Under the pieces are notes generated by a model that did no database searches, was not told the origin of the DNA, and was given only the letters and a program-made list of their open reading frames with translations. Position numbers and translations under genes: made by a program. A stretch of 34,920 nt of DNA from an uncultured Clostridium sp. Lineage in GTDB: Bacteria > Bacillota > Clostridia > TANB77 > CAG-508. Position 1 is the first letter of the stretch, and every line of letters begins with the position of its first letter. The stretch covers positions 81,186-116,105 of the forward strand of contig CAMBEE010000005.1 in the NCBI GenBank assembly GCA_945865665.1. The letters are read 5' to 3'. Positions 7,414 through 16,482 of this stretch are shown piece after piece.

Positions 7414-7840
7414 TTTTTGTGTACAAGTTGCCCTCTTTAAGGGTTATATATTTGATATCATATCCTGTTCATTACATTCAAAAAGAAAATCTAAAATATA
7501 AAACTGAGCCGCTCTCACTTAAGTAAAAATGTATATATGTATAAGATTTTAAACTTTTCTAATACGATTGAAGCAATATTAGAATTTCTTAAATAAATTT
7601 ATGGAAAGTGTTCACGTCGAGCGAAGCGAGGACTAAGTGGAATGTCCATCAATTTATTTTAGAAATTCTTATGTTGCGTATTGAACCGAGAAAATGTTTT
7701 AAATCATATACATCTATATATTTTTCCGTGAGCATTCCTCAGTTTTATATTTAAAATTTTCTATTTTTCACTTCAATCAAACGGATATGATATCAAATAT
7801 ATAACCATTAAAGGGGTGGGCAACTTGCACATAAAAATTT
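7411..7840. repeat. 430-bp non-coding inverted-repeat element
   Basis: This explains most of the gap between spoVG and murC (7239-8038). The left arm (7411 to about 7620) pairs with the right arm (about 7630-7840) in conserved blocks: AAGTTGCCC near the ends, TTGATATCATATCC (about 7452-7465 against 7783-7796), AATATAAAACTGAG (about 7495-7508 against 7739-7752) and AATTTCTTAAATAAATTTA near the centre. The middle holds CGAGCGAAGCGAG (7618-7630). No open reading frame of note is present. The left 100 bases recur at 34821-34920 at about 87% identity, so this is a dispersed family: a MITE-like element or a large structured RNA. Confidence 0.75.
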
Positions 7841-8038
7841 TATACATATTATATTTTTTAATTAATATACTTATTTTAAAGATTAATTTTCCAAAAACTC
7901 TTGAATTTTGCATTATATAATTATATAATTTATCTGCTAAAAATATGTCAAAAATTGATAATACTTTTATATAATACAAAATCAAATATTTTCTATTGTA
8001 TAAGAATTTATTTTATAAAATTTAAGGGAGTGAAAAAA

Positions 8039-9427
8039 ATGCCAAATATAGAAAACATAAAAAAATACAAAAATATACATATGATAGGTATTGGAGGAGT
8101 AAGTATGAGTGGTATAGCTGCAATACTTACAAATTGGGGCTTTAATGTTACAGGTTCAGACTGGGCAAAATCAGAAGCAACAGATAAATTAAATTCACTT
8201 GGAATAAAAGTTACAATCGGTCATAATTTAGAAGATGTTGCCAATTCTGATGTTGTAGTTTATTCTGCTGCAATTAAACAAGATGACCCCGAAATGCTAG
8301 AAGCAAAAAAATTAAATATTCCAACAATTGAAAGAGCTGATTTTCTAGGTGAACTTACAAGATGTTATAAAGATACAATTTGTATTTCTGGTACACACGG
8401 AAAAACAACTACTACTTCTATGATTTCACTATGTTTCTTAGAAGCTTTGCAAGACCCAAGTATACAAGTTGGTGCTTTTTTAAATGCTATTGATGGAAAT
8501 TACAGAGTTGGTAACAGTGACCACTTTATTATAGAAGCTTGTGAATATGTTGAAAGCTTTTTAAAATTTAGCCCAAAAGCAGAAATTATTTTAAATATTG
8601 ATAATGACCATCTTGACTATTTTAAAACTTTTGAAAACATCAAAAAGGCTTTTGTTAAATATGTTAAATTATTGCCTGATGATGGTTTATTAGTAATTAA
8701 TGGTGATGACAAAAATTGCCTAGATTTACCACAATATACAAATGCCAAAATTATTACTTATGGAATTGACAATACAAATGCAGATTTTGTTGCTAAAAAT
8801 ATTGAGTTTGATAATGATGGTTTTCCTGAATTTGATGTTTATAAAAAAGGTGAATTCTTTGAAAAAATAAAATTATCAGTTCCAGGAACTCACAATGTTT
8901 TAAATGCCTTGGCTTGTATATCTTTATGTGATTATTATGGACTTGATAAAAAAGATTTACAAACAGCACTTAAAAAGTTTACTGGTGCTCATAGAAGATT
9001 TGAGTTTAAGGGAAAAATAAATGGTGCTAGTATTTATGACGATTATGGTCATCATCCTACTGAAATTGTTGCAACTTCAAAATCTGTTGCAAATAAAAAA
9101 CACAATAAGTCTTGGGTTGTTTTCCAACCTCATACTTATAGCAGAACAAAAAATCTTTTAGACGATTTTGCACATGCATTATTGAATTTTGATAATGTTA
9201 TTGTCTTAGATATTTATGCAGCTAGAGAAACTAATACCTATAATATTTCTTCTAAAGATTTAGTTGATAAAATTATCTCTTTAGGTAAAGATGCTAAATA
9301 TATTCCTAATTTTGATGAATGTGTTTCTTATTTAAAAGATAATGTTCAAAAAGACGATTTGATTTTAACTTTGGGGGCTGGTACTGTTACTCAAATAGGA
9401 CCTATGCTTTTAAAAGAACAAATCTAA
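8039..9427 (+). CDS. murC: UDP-N-acetylmuramate--L-alanine ligase
   Basis: MurC adds the first amino acid, L-alanine, to UDP-MurNAc in the cytoplasm, an ATP-dependent step of peptidoglycan synthesis. From ATG 8039 the protein is 462 residues. It shows the N-terminal UDP-binding loop IGIGGVSMSGIA (16-27), the ATP loop GTHGKTTT (118-125), then EACEY, the NIDNDHLDYF region and a C-terminal domain with DDYGHHPTEI. GGGAGTG lies 8 bases before the ATG; a longer reading frame from 7901 runs through AT-rich non-coding DNA and is rejected. It is a single gene away from the dcw cluster and ends at a hairpin at 9457-9496. Confidence 0.96.
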   Translation: MPNIENIKKYKNIHMIGIGGVSMSGIAAILTNWGFNVTGSDWAKSEATDKLNSLGIKVTIGHNLEDVANSDVVVYSAAIKQDDPEMLEAKKLNIPTIERADFLGELTRCYKDTICISGTHGKTTTTSMISLCFLEALQDPSIQVGAFLNAIDGNYRVGNSDHFIIEACEYVESFLKFSPKAEIILNIDNDHLDYFKTFENIKKAFVKYVKLLPDDGLLVINGDDKNCLDLPQYTNAKIITYGIDNTNADFVAKNIEFDNDGFPEFDVYKKGEFFEKIKLSVPGTHNVLNALACISLCDYYGLDKKDLQTALKKFTGAHRRFEFKGKINGASIYDDYGHHPTEIVATSKSVANKKHNKSWVVFQPHTYSRTKNLLDDFAHALLNFDNVIVLDIYAARETNTYNISSKDLVDKIISLGKDAKYIPNFDECVSYLKDNVQKDDLILTLGAGTVTQIGPMLLKEQI

Positions 9428-9456
9428 AATTTTAATTAATGTATAAGATAATTTAA

Positions 9457-9496
9457 TAATTGGATATGTTTCTAATATATAAAACATATCCAATTA
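9457..9496. terminator. Hairpin between convergent murC and spoIVB
   Basis: A 15-base perfect stem (9457-9471 with 9482-9496) with a 10-base loop lies between the two gene ends. The T-tract on the plus side is short and broken (TAATATTTTC), so termination may be modest. Confidence 0.7.
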
Positions 9497-9522
9497 TAAT
9501 ATTTTCTAATATATAAAACATT

Positions 9523-10765
9523 TTAGTTCTCTACCATTTTCATTTGTTTAAGCATAATATCCCCAAAAACAGCATATCCTTCTTCAGGATTATTAACAAG
9601 AACATGAGTTACAGCTCCAACAAATTTGCCGCTTTGAATAATAGGAGAACCACTCATTCCGTTGAATAATTCCACCTGTTTTTTCTAGTAACCTAGAATC
9701 AGTCACCTTTATCAACATACTCTTATTATCATAATTATTATCTTTAAAAATTTTCTCAATTTCAATTTCGTATTCTTCTATTTTTTCATTTTCCAAACTA
9801 CACATAATTGTAGCCTTACCTGTTTTGATTTCATCTCTTGTAGCCAATTCCATTTCCTTTGAATTATCTATATTTAATGTTGAAATATTATCAACTTTAC
9901 CATAAATTCCAAATTTAGTATTTTTATATATTTCCCCAATATTTTTTTGATTATCAACAGTTCCCTGAATTCTTCCGGGATTTCCACTTTCCCCTTTAAC
10001 AACATTCAAAATTTTTGTAGTAACAAATTCGCCAGATGCAATATCTATAAGTTGCTCAGTGTCAATATCTGTTATGCCATGTCCTAATGCTCCAAAACTT
10101 TGAGAAGATGGTTCATAAAAAGTTACTGTTCCAACTCCTGCTGCACTGTCACGAACCCAAAGTCCCAATTTATATTCTTTACTTGATGTTTCTATTGGTT
10201 TTATAGAACATTCAAGCGATTTCTGATTATGAACATATTTTATTTTTACTTCGTTTCCGTTTGACATATTTACATTTTTCATTAAATCTTCTGTGTTTTC
10301 TATATCTGTATTATTTACAGCAATTATTCTATCCCCTTCTTGTATGCCAGTATTTTCATATGGTTTGTATTTTTTATTATCCATTCCCTGTATTTCTGAC
10401 ATCCCAACAACTAAAACTCCATTTGTATATAATTTTATTCCTGCTACACTTCCTATTGGTATAACTTTTGTTTTAGGCAATACATCTATATCTATATTTT
10501 TCAAAAAAATATTTTGAAATAAATTTAATTTTGCTGTTTGTTTATTTGAATTATTGATACCATTTTGGTTTGTTGATGATGTTTCTAATGCATTTTCTTC
10601 GTCAACTACGTTTACATTTAATCCTAATATTGTTTTAATATTAACATCTTCTCCTTGAAAAATCACTATATTTTCTGGTATAGCATTTATTGCAATTACA
10701 TAAATATATACTACAAAAAGAATAACAATAATGAATATTTTTAATAAAAATTTCAAATTTTTCAA
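9523..10765 (-). pseudogene. spoIVB: SpoIVB sporulation protease, frameshifted at 9661
   Basis: SpoIVB is the forespore serine peptidase (family S55) that triggers pro-sigma-K processing. It starts TTG with AAAAGGAG upstream, has a membrane anchor (about 7-28), a PDZ domain (about 100-190), the catalytic-His region FGALGHGITD (224-233) and KVTDSRLLEKTGG (353-365). After Q368 the frame breaks: an extra C (plus-strand G at 9661) turns the expected GMSGSPIIQ into RNEWFSYYS, and a stop follows at 9593. Removing that base restores GMSGSPIIQSGKFVGAVTHV and a stop at 9523-9525. The unshifted product lacks the catalytic Ser. Decay, sequencing error or recoding are all possible. Confidence 0.88.
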
Positions 10766-10904
10766 AATTTTCTCCTTTTATATCTTGATTCATTAATATT
10801 ATTCTCTTTTAAAATTATTTTATTCTATTTTTTATATATCCACTTTTGTTCTATACATTTCTTGAATAATCAACTTTATAGAAACATTAATCTAATTTAA
10901 TTGA

Positions 10905-12083
10905 TTAATCCCTTTCTTCATTATTCACTGTGTTCTCTTGACTATTATTTGTCTCAATTTCTTTAGCTAATTTTCCTCTAAAATCATCCAATATTTCTGT
11001 AAATGCTTCATTTGTTGGTTTTCCTGCTTGTTGAACTTGCTTTAAAGAATTTACAACTTCTAAAACGTTACTTGTTAAAACTCTTGCAGTTTCAACGTCA
11101 ATTGCACTCTCGCTGGAAATATCCTGTACTTTTTTTATGGCGTCTTTAGAGCGTTCACTTTCTGTTCTTAGCATTTCATTCATTCTATTTACAAATTGAT
11201 TATGTGTATCTACTGCTTGAATTAAAGAATCATTTGCTTCAGCCGTTGCAACAATTCCTTTTAACTCTGGTAACAAACTAGATAAATCTTGATCATAGTC
11301 ACTTGCAAGTTCTTCATTGTGTTGTGCTAATAATCTTGACATTATAGCCTTTGTTGCTGCATTTATACTAACGCCTTTACAATTATCTATTTTTCTGCCA
11401 ATTCTTTTTTCTACACCAACTAATTGCAAACTTTGGTCAATTTGTGAAAAAGTCCTTTCTGTTAATTCTGCTTCACTTTCTTTTTCACTTTGAAGTTTTT
11501 TCAATACTTCTTGTAAGGCTATAATTTGATATTGTGTGTTAACATATTGTTCTACAGAATTTTGAGCCATAATTTCCAATTTTCCTGCATTTGTTCTTAA
11601 TTCACTTCTTATGCTCTCTAATTTTTCTTGAATAACATCAATATTAGTTAAGACTTTTGCTCTTCTATATTTTTCATTTGCTATCATTTTCTTTGGTTTA
11701 TTCTTTAATACTCTTAATGCAGCTAATGGTGATTTTTTTAATGCTTCTGAAAAACTTTCTTTTCCAGTTCCAGTATTTTCGTCAATTGAAAGCATTAATT
11801 CAGTAAACATATCTTCTATACTTGTATCATGTGTTTTTAATGTTCCTATTAATATGTCTAACTCCTTGTATATTTTTTCTGTTTCATTTTTTCCAAATTC
11901 ATCAATTGTTTTAGAATCATGTAAATCAATTGATGAAATATATTTATCAACAATTTTTTTCCCCTCATCATTTAATTCTGAATAGGCAGGAATTTTTGTA
12001 GTTAATGTTGATATTTGTTCATTTACTTGTTTTTTTAAATTTGTCATTAGTTTTGTGTTTGAATTATTATTTTCTTCGTTCAT
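10905..12083 (-). CDS. TelA-family (toxic anion resistance) protein
   Basis: A 392-residue, mostly alpha-helical cytoplasmic protein matching the TelA/KlaA family (Pfam toxic anion resistance). Family-like stretches include the N-terminal LNDEGKKIVDKYISSIDLHD segment followed by TIDEFGKNETEKI, a central SPLAALRVLKNKPKK region, and a long helical C-terminus with ISSESAIDVETARVLTSNVLEV. Despite the name, many members sit in stress or envelope operons unrelated to tellurite; the biochemical role is not established. It is the last gene of a three-gene unit, 18 bases after the 426-residue protein, and precedes spoIVB. Confidence 0.78.
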   Translation of the reverse strand: MNEENNNSNTKLMTNLKKQVNEQISTLTTKIPAYSELNDEGKKIVDKYISSIDLHDSKTIDEFGKNETEKIYKELDILIGTLKTHDTSIEDMFTELMLSIDENTGTGKESFSEALKKSPLAALRVLKNKPKKMIANEKYRRAKVLTNIDVIQEKLESIRSELRTNAGKLEIMAQNSVEQYVNTQYQIIALQEVLKKLQSEKESEAELTERTFSQIDQSLQLVGVEKRIGRKIDNCKGVSINAATKAIMSRLLAQHNEELASDYDQDLSSLLPELKGIVATAEANDSLIQAVDTHNQFVNRMNEMLRTESERSKDAIKKVQDISSESAIDVETARVLTSNVLEVVNSLKQVQQAGKPTNEAFTEILDDFRGKLAKEIETNNSQENTVNNEERD

Positions 12084-12101
12084 ATTACTTTCTCTCTTTC
12101 T

Positions 12102-13382
12102 TTATATCTCTATTTCTTCTCTCTCTAATATTGTATCTTGTTCTTCTTTGGTTAATAATTCAACTTTTTCATAGTCAATAGGTAAGTCTGATATATCTTC
12201 TAAACTAACACATATTTGAAAACATGGTTTTTCTGCATAACATCTACTATATCTTTTTACATTTATGCCAAGTTCTTTAAAATCTTTTTGATATTTTTCC
12301 CATAATGGCTTCATACATTCTCTTCCACCTTCATATATACCTTTGTAATATCCAGCAATTGGCATTGGTGCCAATTTTCTGATGTTTTCATTTTCCATAT
12401 TTTCTAATGGCAATATTTTTCTTACGTCATATTTTATATTTGACTTTTTATAAACATCATATACAGTTAACAATAATTTTTTTGCTTCATCAACTGTAAA
12501 CTTTCCGTTTTTACCTTTTAAACTTTCTAGCCATTTTAGCTGCTCTTTTTCAATTTTGATATTTTGTTTGTACATATCTATTCTTATTTTATATATGTCT
12601 ATAATACCTTCCTCTTGCTCTTGTTCTAATTCTTTTATTTCAGTATTATAATTGTATATTATCTTTTCTATTAATGACATAATTAAATTTATGTCTGTAC
12701 TTATAAATCCGTTTTTTACTATCTGATTTTTTTCTTGTTCTAAATTTTTTTCTTCTTCTTTATTTCTTTTAGGAAGAAATTTTTTGTTTGGTTTTTGAAG
12801 AGTTAATTTAATTTCTTCTTTTTTCTTATTAAAAATTTGATTAAATAAATCTTCCGAATATTTTTTATCGTTTGTAAATTCATATACTAATCCTTCAAAA
12901 TCAATTTTACAATATTGCCCTTTTAAATCTCTTTTATTTTCTTTCAGTTTCTGTGAAATTTCTTGAACTTCTTTACTGTTTTTCACATCATTAAAAATCA
13001 TTTTTACACATTGCTGTCCTATATTTATCAAAATTGGCCTACATTCAAATCCAAATTTATTATATAGATTTCTACATTCTATAAAGCTTATATTTTCATC
13101 AGTTATCAAACTTTTTAGAATAGCTTCTAACATGGAATAATTCACTTCATTTACCTTCTCATCTCTAAAATGAATGTATCCTTCATGCCATCCTAAGTCA
13201 TAAAGTTGTTTAGTCGTTAAATAAGATTTTCTTTCAAAGGGATTATTACCTATATTACATAAATGGGCATTAAAAACTCTAGCTTTTAACAAATTAATAT
13301 AATTATATGGATTTTTTTTCATATCAATTATTATTAGTCCTTCTAATAGTTCTTTATTACTTAATAATTGCTCTATTACCAA
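12102..13382 (-). CDS. Unknown 426-aa protein encoded with TelA
   Basis: I do not recognise this protein. It has no signal peptide or membrane helix. Residues 1-180 look globular and mixed alpha/beta, with a Trp/His-containing patch (YDLGWHEGYIHFRDE). A very charged Lys/Glu linker follows (about 185-225), then long helices (about 225-320), and a C-terminal part with conserved-looking KLAPMPIAGYYKGIYEGG and a Cys pair around RYSRCYAEKPCFQICVSL. It overlaps the upstream 231-residue gene by 7 bases and is 18 bases from telA, so the three are probably co-translated and may form a complex. Confidence 0.75.
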   Translation of the reverse strand: MVIEQLLSNKELLEGLIIIDMKKNPYNYINLLKARVFNAHLCNIGNNPFERKSYLTTKQLYDLGWHEGYIHFRDEKVNEVNYSMLEAILKSLITDENISFIECRNLYNKFGFECRPILINIGQQCVKMIFNDVKNSKEVQEISQKLKENKRDLKGQYCKIDFEGLVYEFTNDKKYSEDLFNQIFNKKKEEIKLTLQKPNKKFLPKRNKEEEKNLEQEKNQIVKNGFISTDINLIMSLIEKIIYNYNTEIKELEQEQEEGIIDIYKIRIDMYKQNIKIEKEQLKWLESLKGKNGKFTVDEAKKLLLTVYDVYKKSNIKYDVRKILPLENMENENIRKLAPMPIAGYYKGIYEGGRECMKPLWEKYQKDFKELGINVKRYSRCYAEKPCFQICVSLEDISDLPIDYEKVELLTKEEQDTILEREEIEI

Positions 13383-14071
13383 ATCATATTTTTTTTTTCT
13401 TTAATACTGTGTCTCAATTTGTTTATTTCAATTGGCATTATTATATCTTTGTAGGCATTTATAAATTCCAAAAGCAGTGAATTAACTTTTTCTTTTAAAA
13501 GTGTCTTAAAAATTGTTTTTTCTCCTTCATTACTATATTGTACTAAATTATTAATTTCACTTCCATTTTTGTATATTAATTCTTCTACTTGTTTTCTATA
13601 TAATATGTCAAATTTCAATTTGCTAATTTCATATTTAATTTCATTTTCTGCGTTTTTACTAGTATATGAATTATATAATTGTAATACTTCTGTTAATGTT
13701 TCAACTTTTTTTAGTTCTTTATCCATATTATGAAAATTAATATAATTTTCAGATTTTCTTATTTCTTTAATTTCTTTTGATATTATCTCTTGATAATTTT
13801 GAAATGTATTATATATATATTCGTCTAACCTTAATTCTTGCTTTGATATTTCTTTTATAATTATATCTTCTACGTCTTTGTATTTTTCGTATTCTTTTCT
13901 TTCTATAATTTCATTATACATTTTTAAATATTGTTTTTTAATTATTTCTAATGAATTGATTTCCTTAGAATTTGTTTTTTGTAATAACATTGTATATATA
14001 TTACATAATTTATCAATCTTTTGTAACATTACTTTAACTTTTAAATTTAATATTTGATTTATATGTTCCAT
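13376..14071 (-). CDS. Unknown 231-aa helical protein, first gene of the TelA unit
   Basis: Not recognised. The sequence is almost entirely Lys/Glu/Ile/Asn-rich helix with heptad-like spacing, consistent with coiled coils (about 30-140 and 145-225), and has no membrane segment or signal. It is transcribed from its own strong promoter (14106-14134), and its end overlaps the next gene by 7 bases. Its ribosome site (TAGGATG) is weak. A scaffold or partner of the 426-residue and TelA proteins is a reasonable guess, not a finding. Confidence 0.7.
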   Translation of the reverse strand: MEHINQILNLKVKVMLQKIDKLCNIYTMLLQKTNSKEINSLEIIKKQYLKMYNEIIERKEYEKYKDVEDIIIKEISKQELRLDEYIYNTFQNYQEIISKEIKEIRKSENYINFHNMDKELKKVETLTEVLQLYNSYTSKNAENEIKYEISKLKFDILYRKQVEELIYKNGSEINNLVQYSNEGEKTIFKTLLKEKVNSLLLEFINAYKDIIMPIEINKLRHSIKEKKNMIW

Positions 14072-14105
14072 TATTACATCCTAACTTTTATTCTTGTTTT
14101 TTCTT

Positions 14106-14134
14106 ATTATATCATCATTGTTTTTATTTGTAAA
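14106..14134 (-). promoter_or_regulatory. Sigma-A promoter of the TelA unit
   Basis: Minus-strand -35 TTTACA (14129-14134), 17-base spacer, -10 TATAAT (14106-14111). With the terminator at 14183-14206 it separates this unit from the Tad-like locus upstream. Confidence 0.85.
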
Positions 14135-14182
14135 TAATTTATGTGAATTTTATTTGATAATGATTTATTAACTAACACAAAA

Positions 14183-14206
14183 ATGGCAGTTACAATTCAC
14201 TGCCAT
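14183..14206 (-). terminator. Terminator at the end of the Tad-like locus
   Basis: ATGGCAG/CTGCCAT stem (14183-14189 with 14200-14206) followed on the minus strand by TTTTTGTG. Its loop contains TTACAATTCA, the same string that marks the dispersed repeats at 7391 and 34148. Confidence 0.8.
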
Positions 14207-14229
14207 ATAAATTAAATATATTATTGTTT

Positions 14230-15822
14230 CTAAATCTCTGTTCTAGGCCTATATATTCCATATCTTTCTCTTGCCAAAGCAGTATAATACATCTTTTTAA
14301 GATCGTTTCCTAATGATCGTACATATTTAGTTAAATCTCCATCATAAGAATCATCAAAACTAGTATTAATTCCATTTTGCGTAATTACAGAATCATATGA
14401 TAAATTTCCTTCTATTGGTAAATAATTAGTTCCATCACTTTCAGTTCTGGCTTCAAGATTAACATTAAATATTCCTACTGCTCCCGTTGATGTTAATCCA
14501 TTTTCCGTTATTCTGTGCATTCCATCAGACTTTTTTACATATATAGAGTCAAGCATAACGACATCCTCATTTTTAGTATTTGTTATTACAGAATATCCAT
14601 TATATACTTTTCCACCTATATTAATCCCTTGTAAAAAGCTTATTACTGATATGTTTCCCATTATTTTGTCCCAGTCTTCTTCTTTTAATTTTGGCATTTG
14701 AAAGTCTGTTGTTACTCCTGAATAATTATTAAAGTTTGATATTGCGACTGATAAATTTTTTTCTATAGAATGTTTTATAACTTCCATTCTGTGTATATTA
14801 AAGTTTGATGTTTCTAATTCAATATCTTGGCTAAAGTCAAATATTTTTCCTACAGCAGTGTAATCATCTTCATTATTTGTTTTTACAATATCATCTGTCG
14901 TTAAGCTATCAATTCCTTTGTCTTTCATAAATTTCATCAAATCGGCTGATTCTTTAAAATATTTTTTTGCATTTTCATTATTATTTATGTCTGATACAGA
15001 AATAGCAGTTGTTGGAAATTTTTTTCCATTTAGTACAGAGAATACTGTTGATCCATCTGTATAATATTTTACTCCGTCTTTCTTGATGTAGTTTAACTCT
15101 TTTATTTCAGCAGTTCCATCCTCTTTTTGTAGATATATTTTTTCACTTAATGGTCCTTCTGCTGTAATATCTACCCCATTATATGTTACATTATCCCCGT
15201 TAACAGTTAAATTACTTAATAAATATCCATATCTACTTACTGTTTTTCCATCTATTGACCCTTCAATTTCAATATAATTATCTAAAGAATATGTAATCAC
15301 CAAATCTAAGTCACCTTTTTTATATCTACAACTATAATAAATGTATGGTTTCAATCCATATAAATTTTCTCCATTTGAATATGTTTTTTGGCTATCTTCT
15401 TTTATTTGTTCTTTCATTTCTCCTGATATTTCTGTTTTACCCGAATCTGTACTCCAAGTATTTTTATATGGTGAATATATATAATATCCGTCATACATTG
15501 TATATACTAATGCAGGTACATAATTTTGTAAAGTAGATTTTGTATATCCAAGGGTTGCAAAATTGCTTGCTAAGGAGTTAAAAAATGTATTAGCAGATGC
15601 ATTTATATCTCTAATTTTTTCATCTATAATAGTTGATGTCTCACTAGCAAAACTATTTAATTGATACGCTTTTAGTGCATCATGTGTAGAATCATTAAGT
15701 TTTGAATCATATGTTGTTTGTAATCTAAGCGTTTCTACTCTATTTTGTGTATATGATGATATTACTAATGATATTGGTAATATAATTATAATAAATATAA
15801 CTGCTAAGCTTTGTATTTTCAT
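14230..15822 (-). CDS. Large exported protein of the Tad-like locus (530 aa)
   Basis: A single N-terminal membrane helix (about 5-25, SLAVIFIIIILPISLVIS) is followed by about 500 extracellular residues, the topology of TadG or a large minor pilin; no von Willebrand domain is visible. Features include a helical stalk (about 30-100), YDGYYIYSPYKNTW, a beta-rich middle, and a C-terminal end with KKMYYTALARERYGIYRPR. The early stretch MKIQSLAVIFIIIILPI lacks a prepilin cleavage motif. It is the last gene of the locus and may cap or tip the structure. A hairpin at 15898-15931 precedes it and may reduce its level. Confidence 0.7.
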   Translation of the reverse strand: MKIQSLAVIFIIIILPISLVISSYTQNRVETLRLQTTYDSKLNDSTHDALKAYQLNSFASETSTIIDEKIRDINASANTFFNSLASNFATLGYTKSTLQNYVPALVYTMYDGYYIYSPYKNTWSTDSGKTEISGEMKEQIKEDSQKTYSNGENLYGLKPYIYYSCRYKKGDLDLVITYSLDNYIEIEGSIDGKTVSRYGYLLSNLTVNGDNVTYNGVDITAEGPLSEKIYLQKEDGTAEIKELNYIKKDGVKYYTDGSTVFSVLNGKKFPTTAISVSDINNNENAKKYFKESADLMKFMKDKGIDSLTTDDIVKTNNEDDYTAVGKIFDFSQDIELETSNFNIHRMEVIKHSIEKNLSVAISNFNNYSGVTTDFQMPKLKEEDWDKIMGNISVISFLQGINIGGKVYNGYSVITNTKNEDVVMLDSIYVKKSDGMHRITENGLTSTGAVGIFNVNLEARTESDGTNYLPIEGNLSYDSVITQNGINTSFDDSYDGDLTKYVRSLGNDLKKMYYTALARERYGIYRPRTEI

Positions 15823-15897
15823 AACTTTCTTCCTTTTCCTTTTATGTTTTTCTTTATAAATTAGTTTATATTTTCTATTGTTATTTTATTTCTTTCT

Positions 15898-15931
15898 AAA
15901 ATAGCTTGTAATTTCTATTACAAGCTATTTT
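15898..15931. terminator. Hairpin inside the Tad-like locus
   Basis: A 15-base perfect stem (15898-15912 with 15917-15931) with a 4-base loop lies between the 173-residue and 530-residue genes. Its best T-run (7) is on the plus strand; on the minus strand only TTTT follows, so partial termination or an mRNA-stabilising role fits the operon direction. Confidence 0.65.
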
Positions 15932-15945
15932 TTTAATATTTAGTT

Positions 15946-16467
15946 TTATCTTCCAGTTGCTACAATCATTCCACTATGAGATGAAGCAATTGTATATATA
16001 TCTTTTCCTATAACTTTATAAAAGAAATTCTTTAATTGCTGTGCTATTGTTTGATTAGAATTTTTCGCACTTACTGTTATAATATCTCCTTCTTTTAAGT
16101 AATATGTTCTGTTTGCTTCTAATGCTGTTTCAATTTGAGAATTATAAACTGAATAATATACATTTTCTCTTGTTCCTGTAGTATTGTTTTGAATATTTTT
16201 TCTTTTAGGGTTTTCATCTAAAACTCTAACTTCCATTTCTACATTATACGCATTTCCAGTAGAGCCTATATTTGTCAAAAATCGACTGTATGCATTTGGA
16301 GTTATTTTTCCAGTTGTTCGTATTTCATCTACAAACTCTGTCGTTGCTATTTCAACAGTAAGCTGAGAAACATCATCCGTTCTATCTGCCATAGTTATTA
16401 ATGGAAATATAAACATTAAAATTGCAGCAATTGCTATCCCCGTTATCTCTACTAGTGTATCTTCCAT
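15946..16467 (-). CDS. Exported single-helix protein, paralogue of the next gene (173 aa)
   Basis: An N-terminal membrane helix (about 8-27) ends in PLITMADRTD, then a soluble outer domain. It shares with the 169-residue neighbour the pattern P-ITMADR-D, FV-E-RTTGK-T, YS...TN...G, VEMEVRVLDEN and a C-terminal IAQQLKNFFYKVIGKD...S..GM. The two are therefore a tandem duplication. TadE-like in topology only; a minor pilin-like subunit is the likely role. It lies 15 bases after its paralogue and is probably transcribed with it from the promoter at 17026-17054. Confidence 0.7.
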   Translation of the reverse strand: MEDTLVEITGIAIAAILMFIFPLITMADRTDDVSQLTVEIATTEFVDEIRTTGKITPNAYSRFLTNIGSTGNAYNVEMEVRVLDENPKRKNIQNNTTGTRENVYYSVYNSQIETALEANRTYYLKEGDIITVSAKNSNQTIAQQLKNFFYKVIGKDIYTIASSHSGMIVATGR

Positions 16468-16482
16468 TATGTATCCTCCTTA

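Noticed and set aside
7901..8038. Longer murC reading frame (46 extra codons)
   Set aside because: The added part is AT-rich, Ile/Tyr/Leu-heavy and lacks a ribosome site; GGGAGTG and the family start fit ATG 8039.
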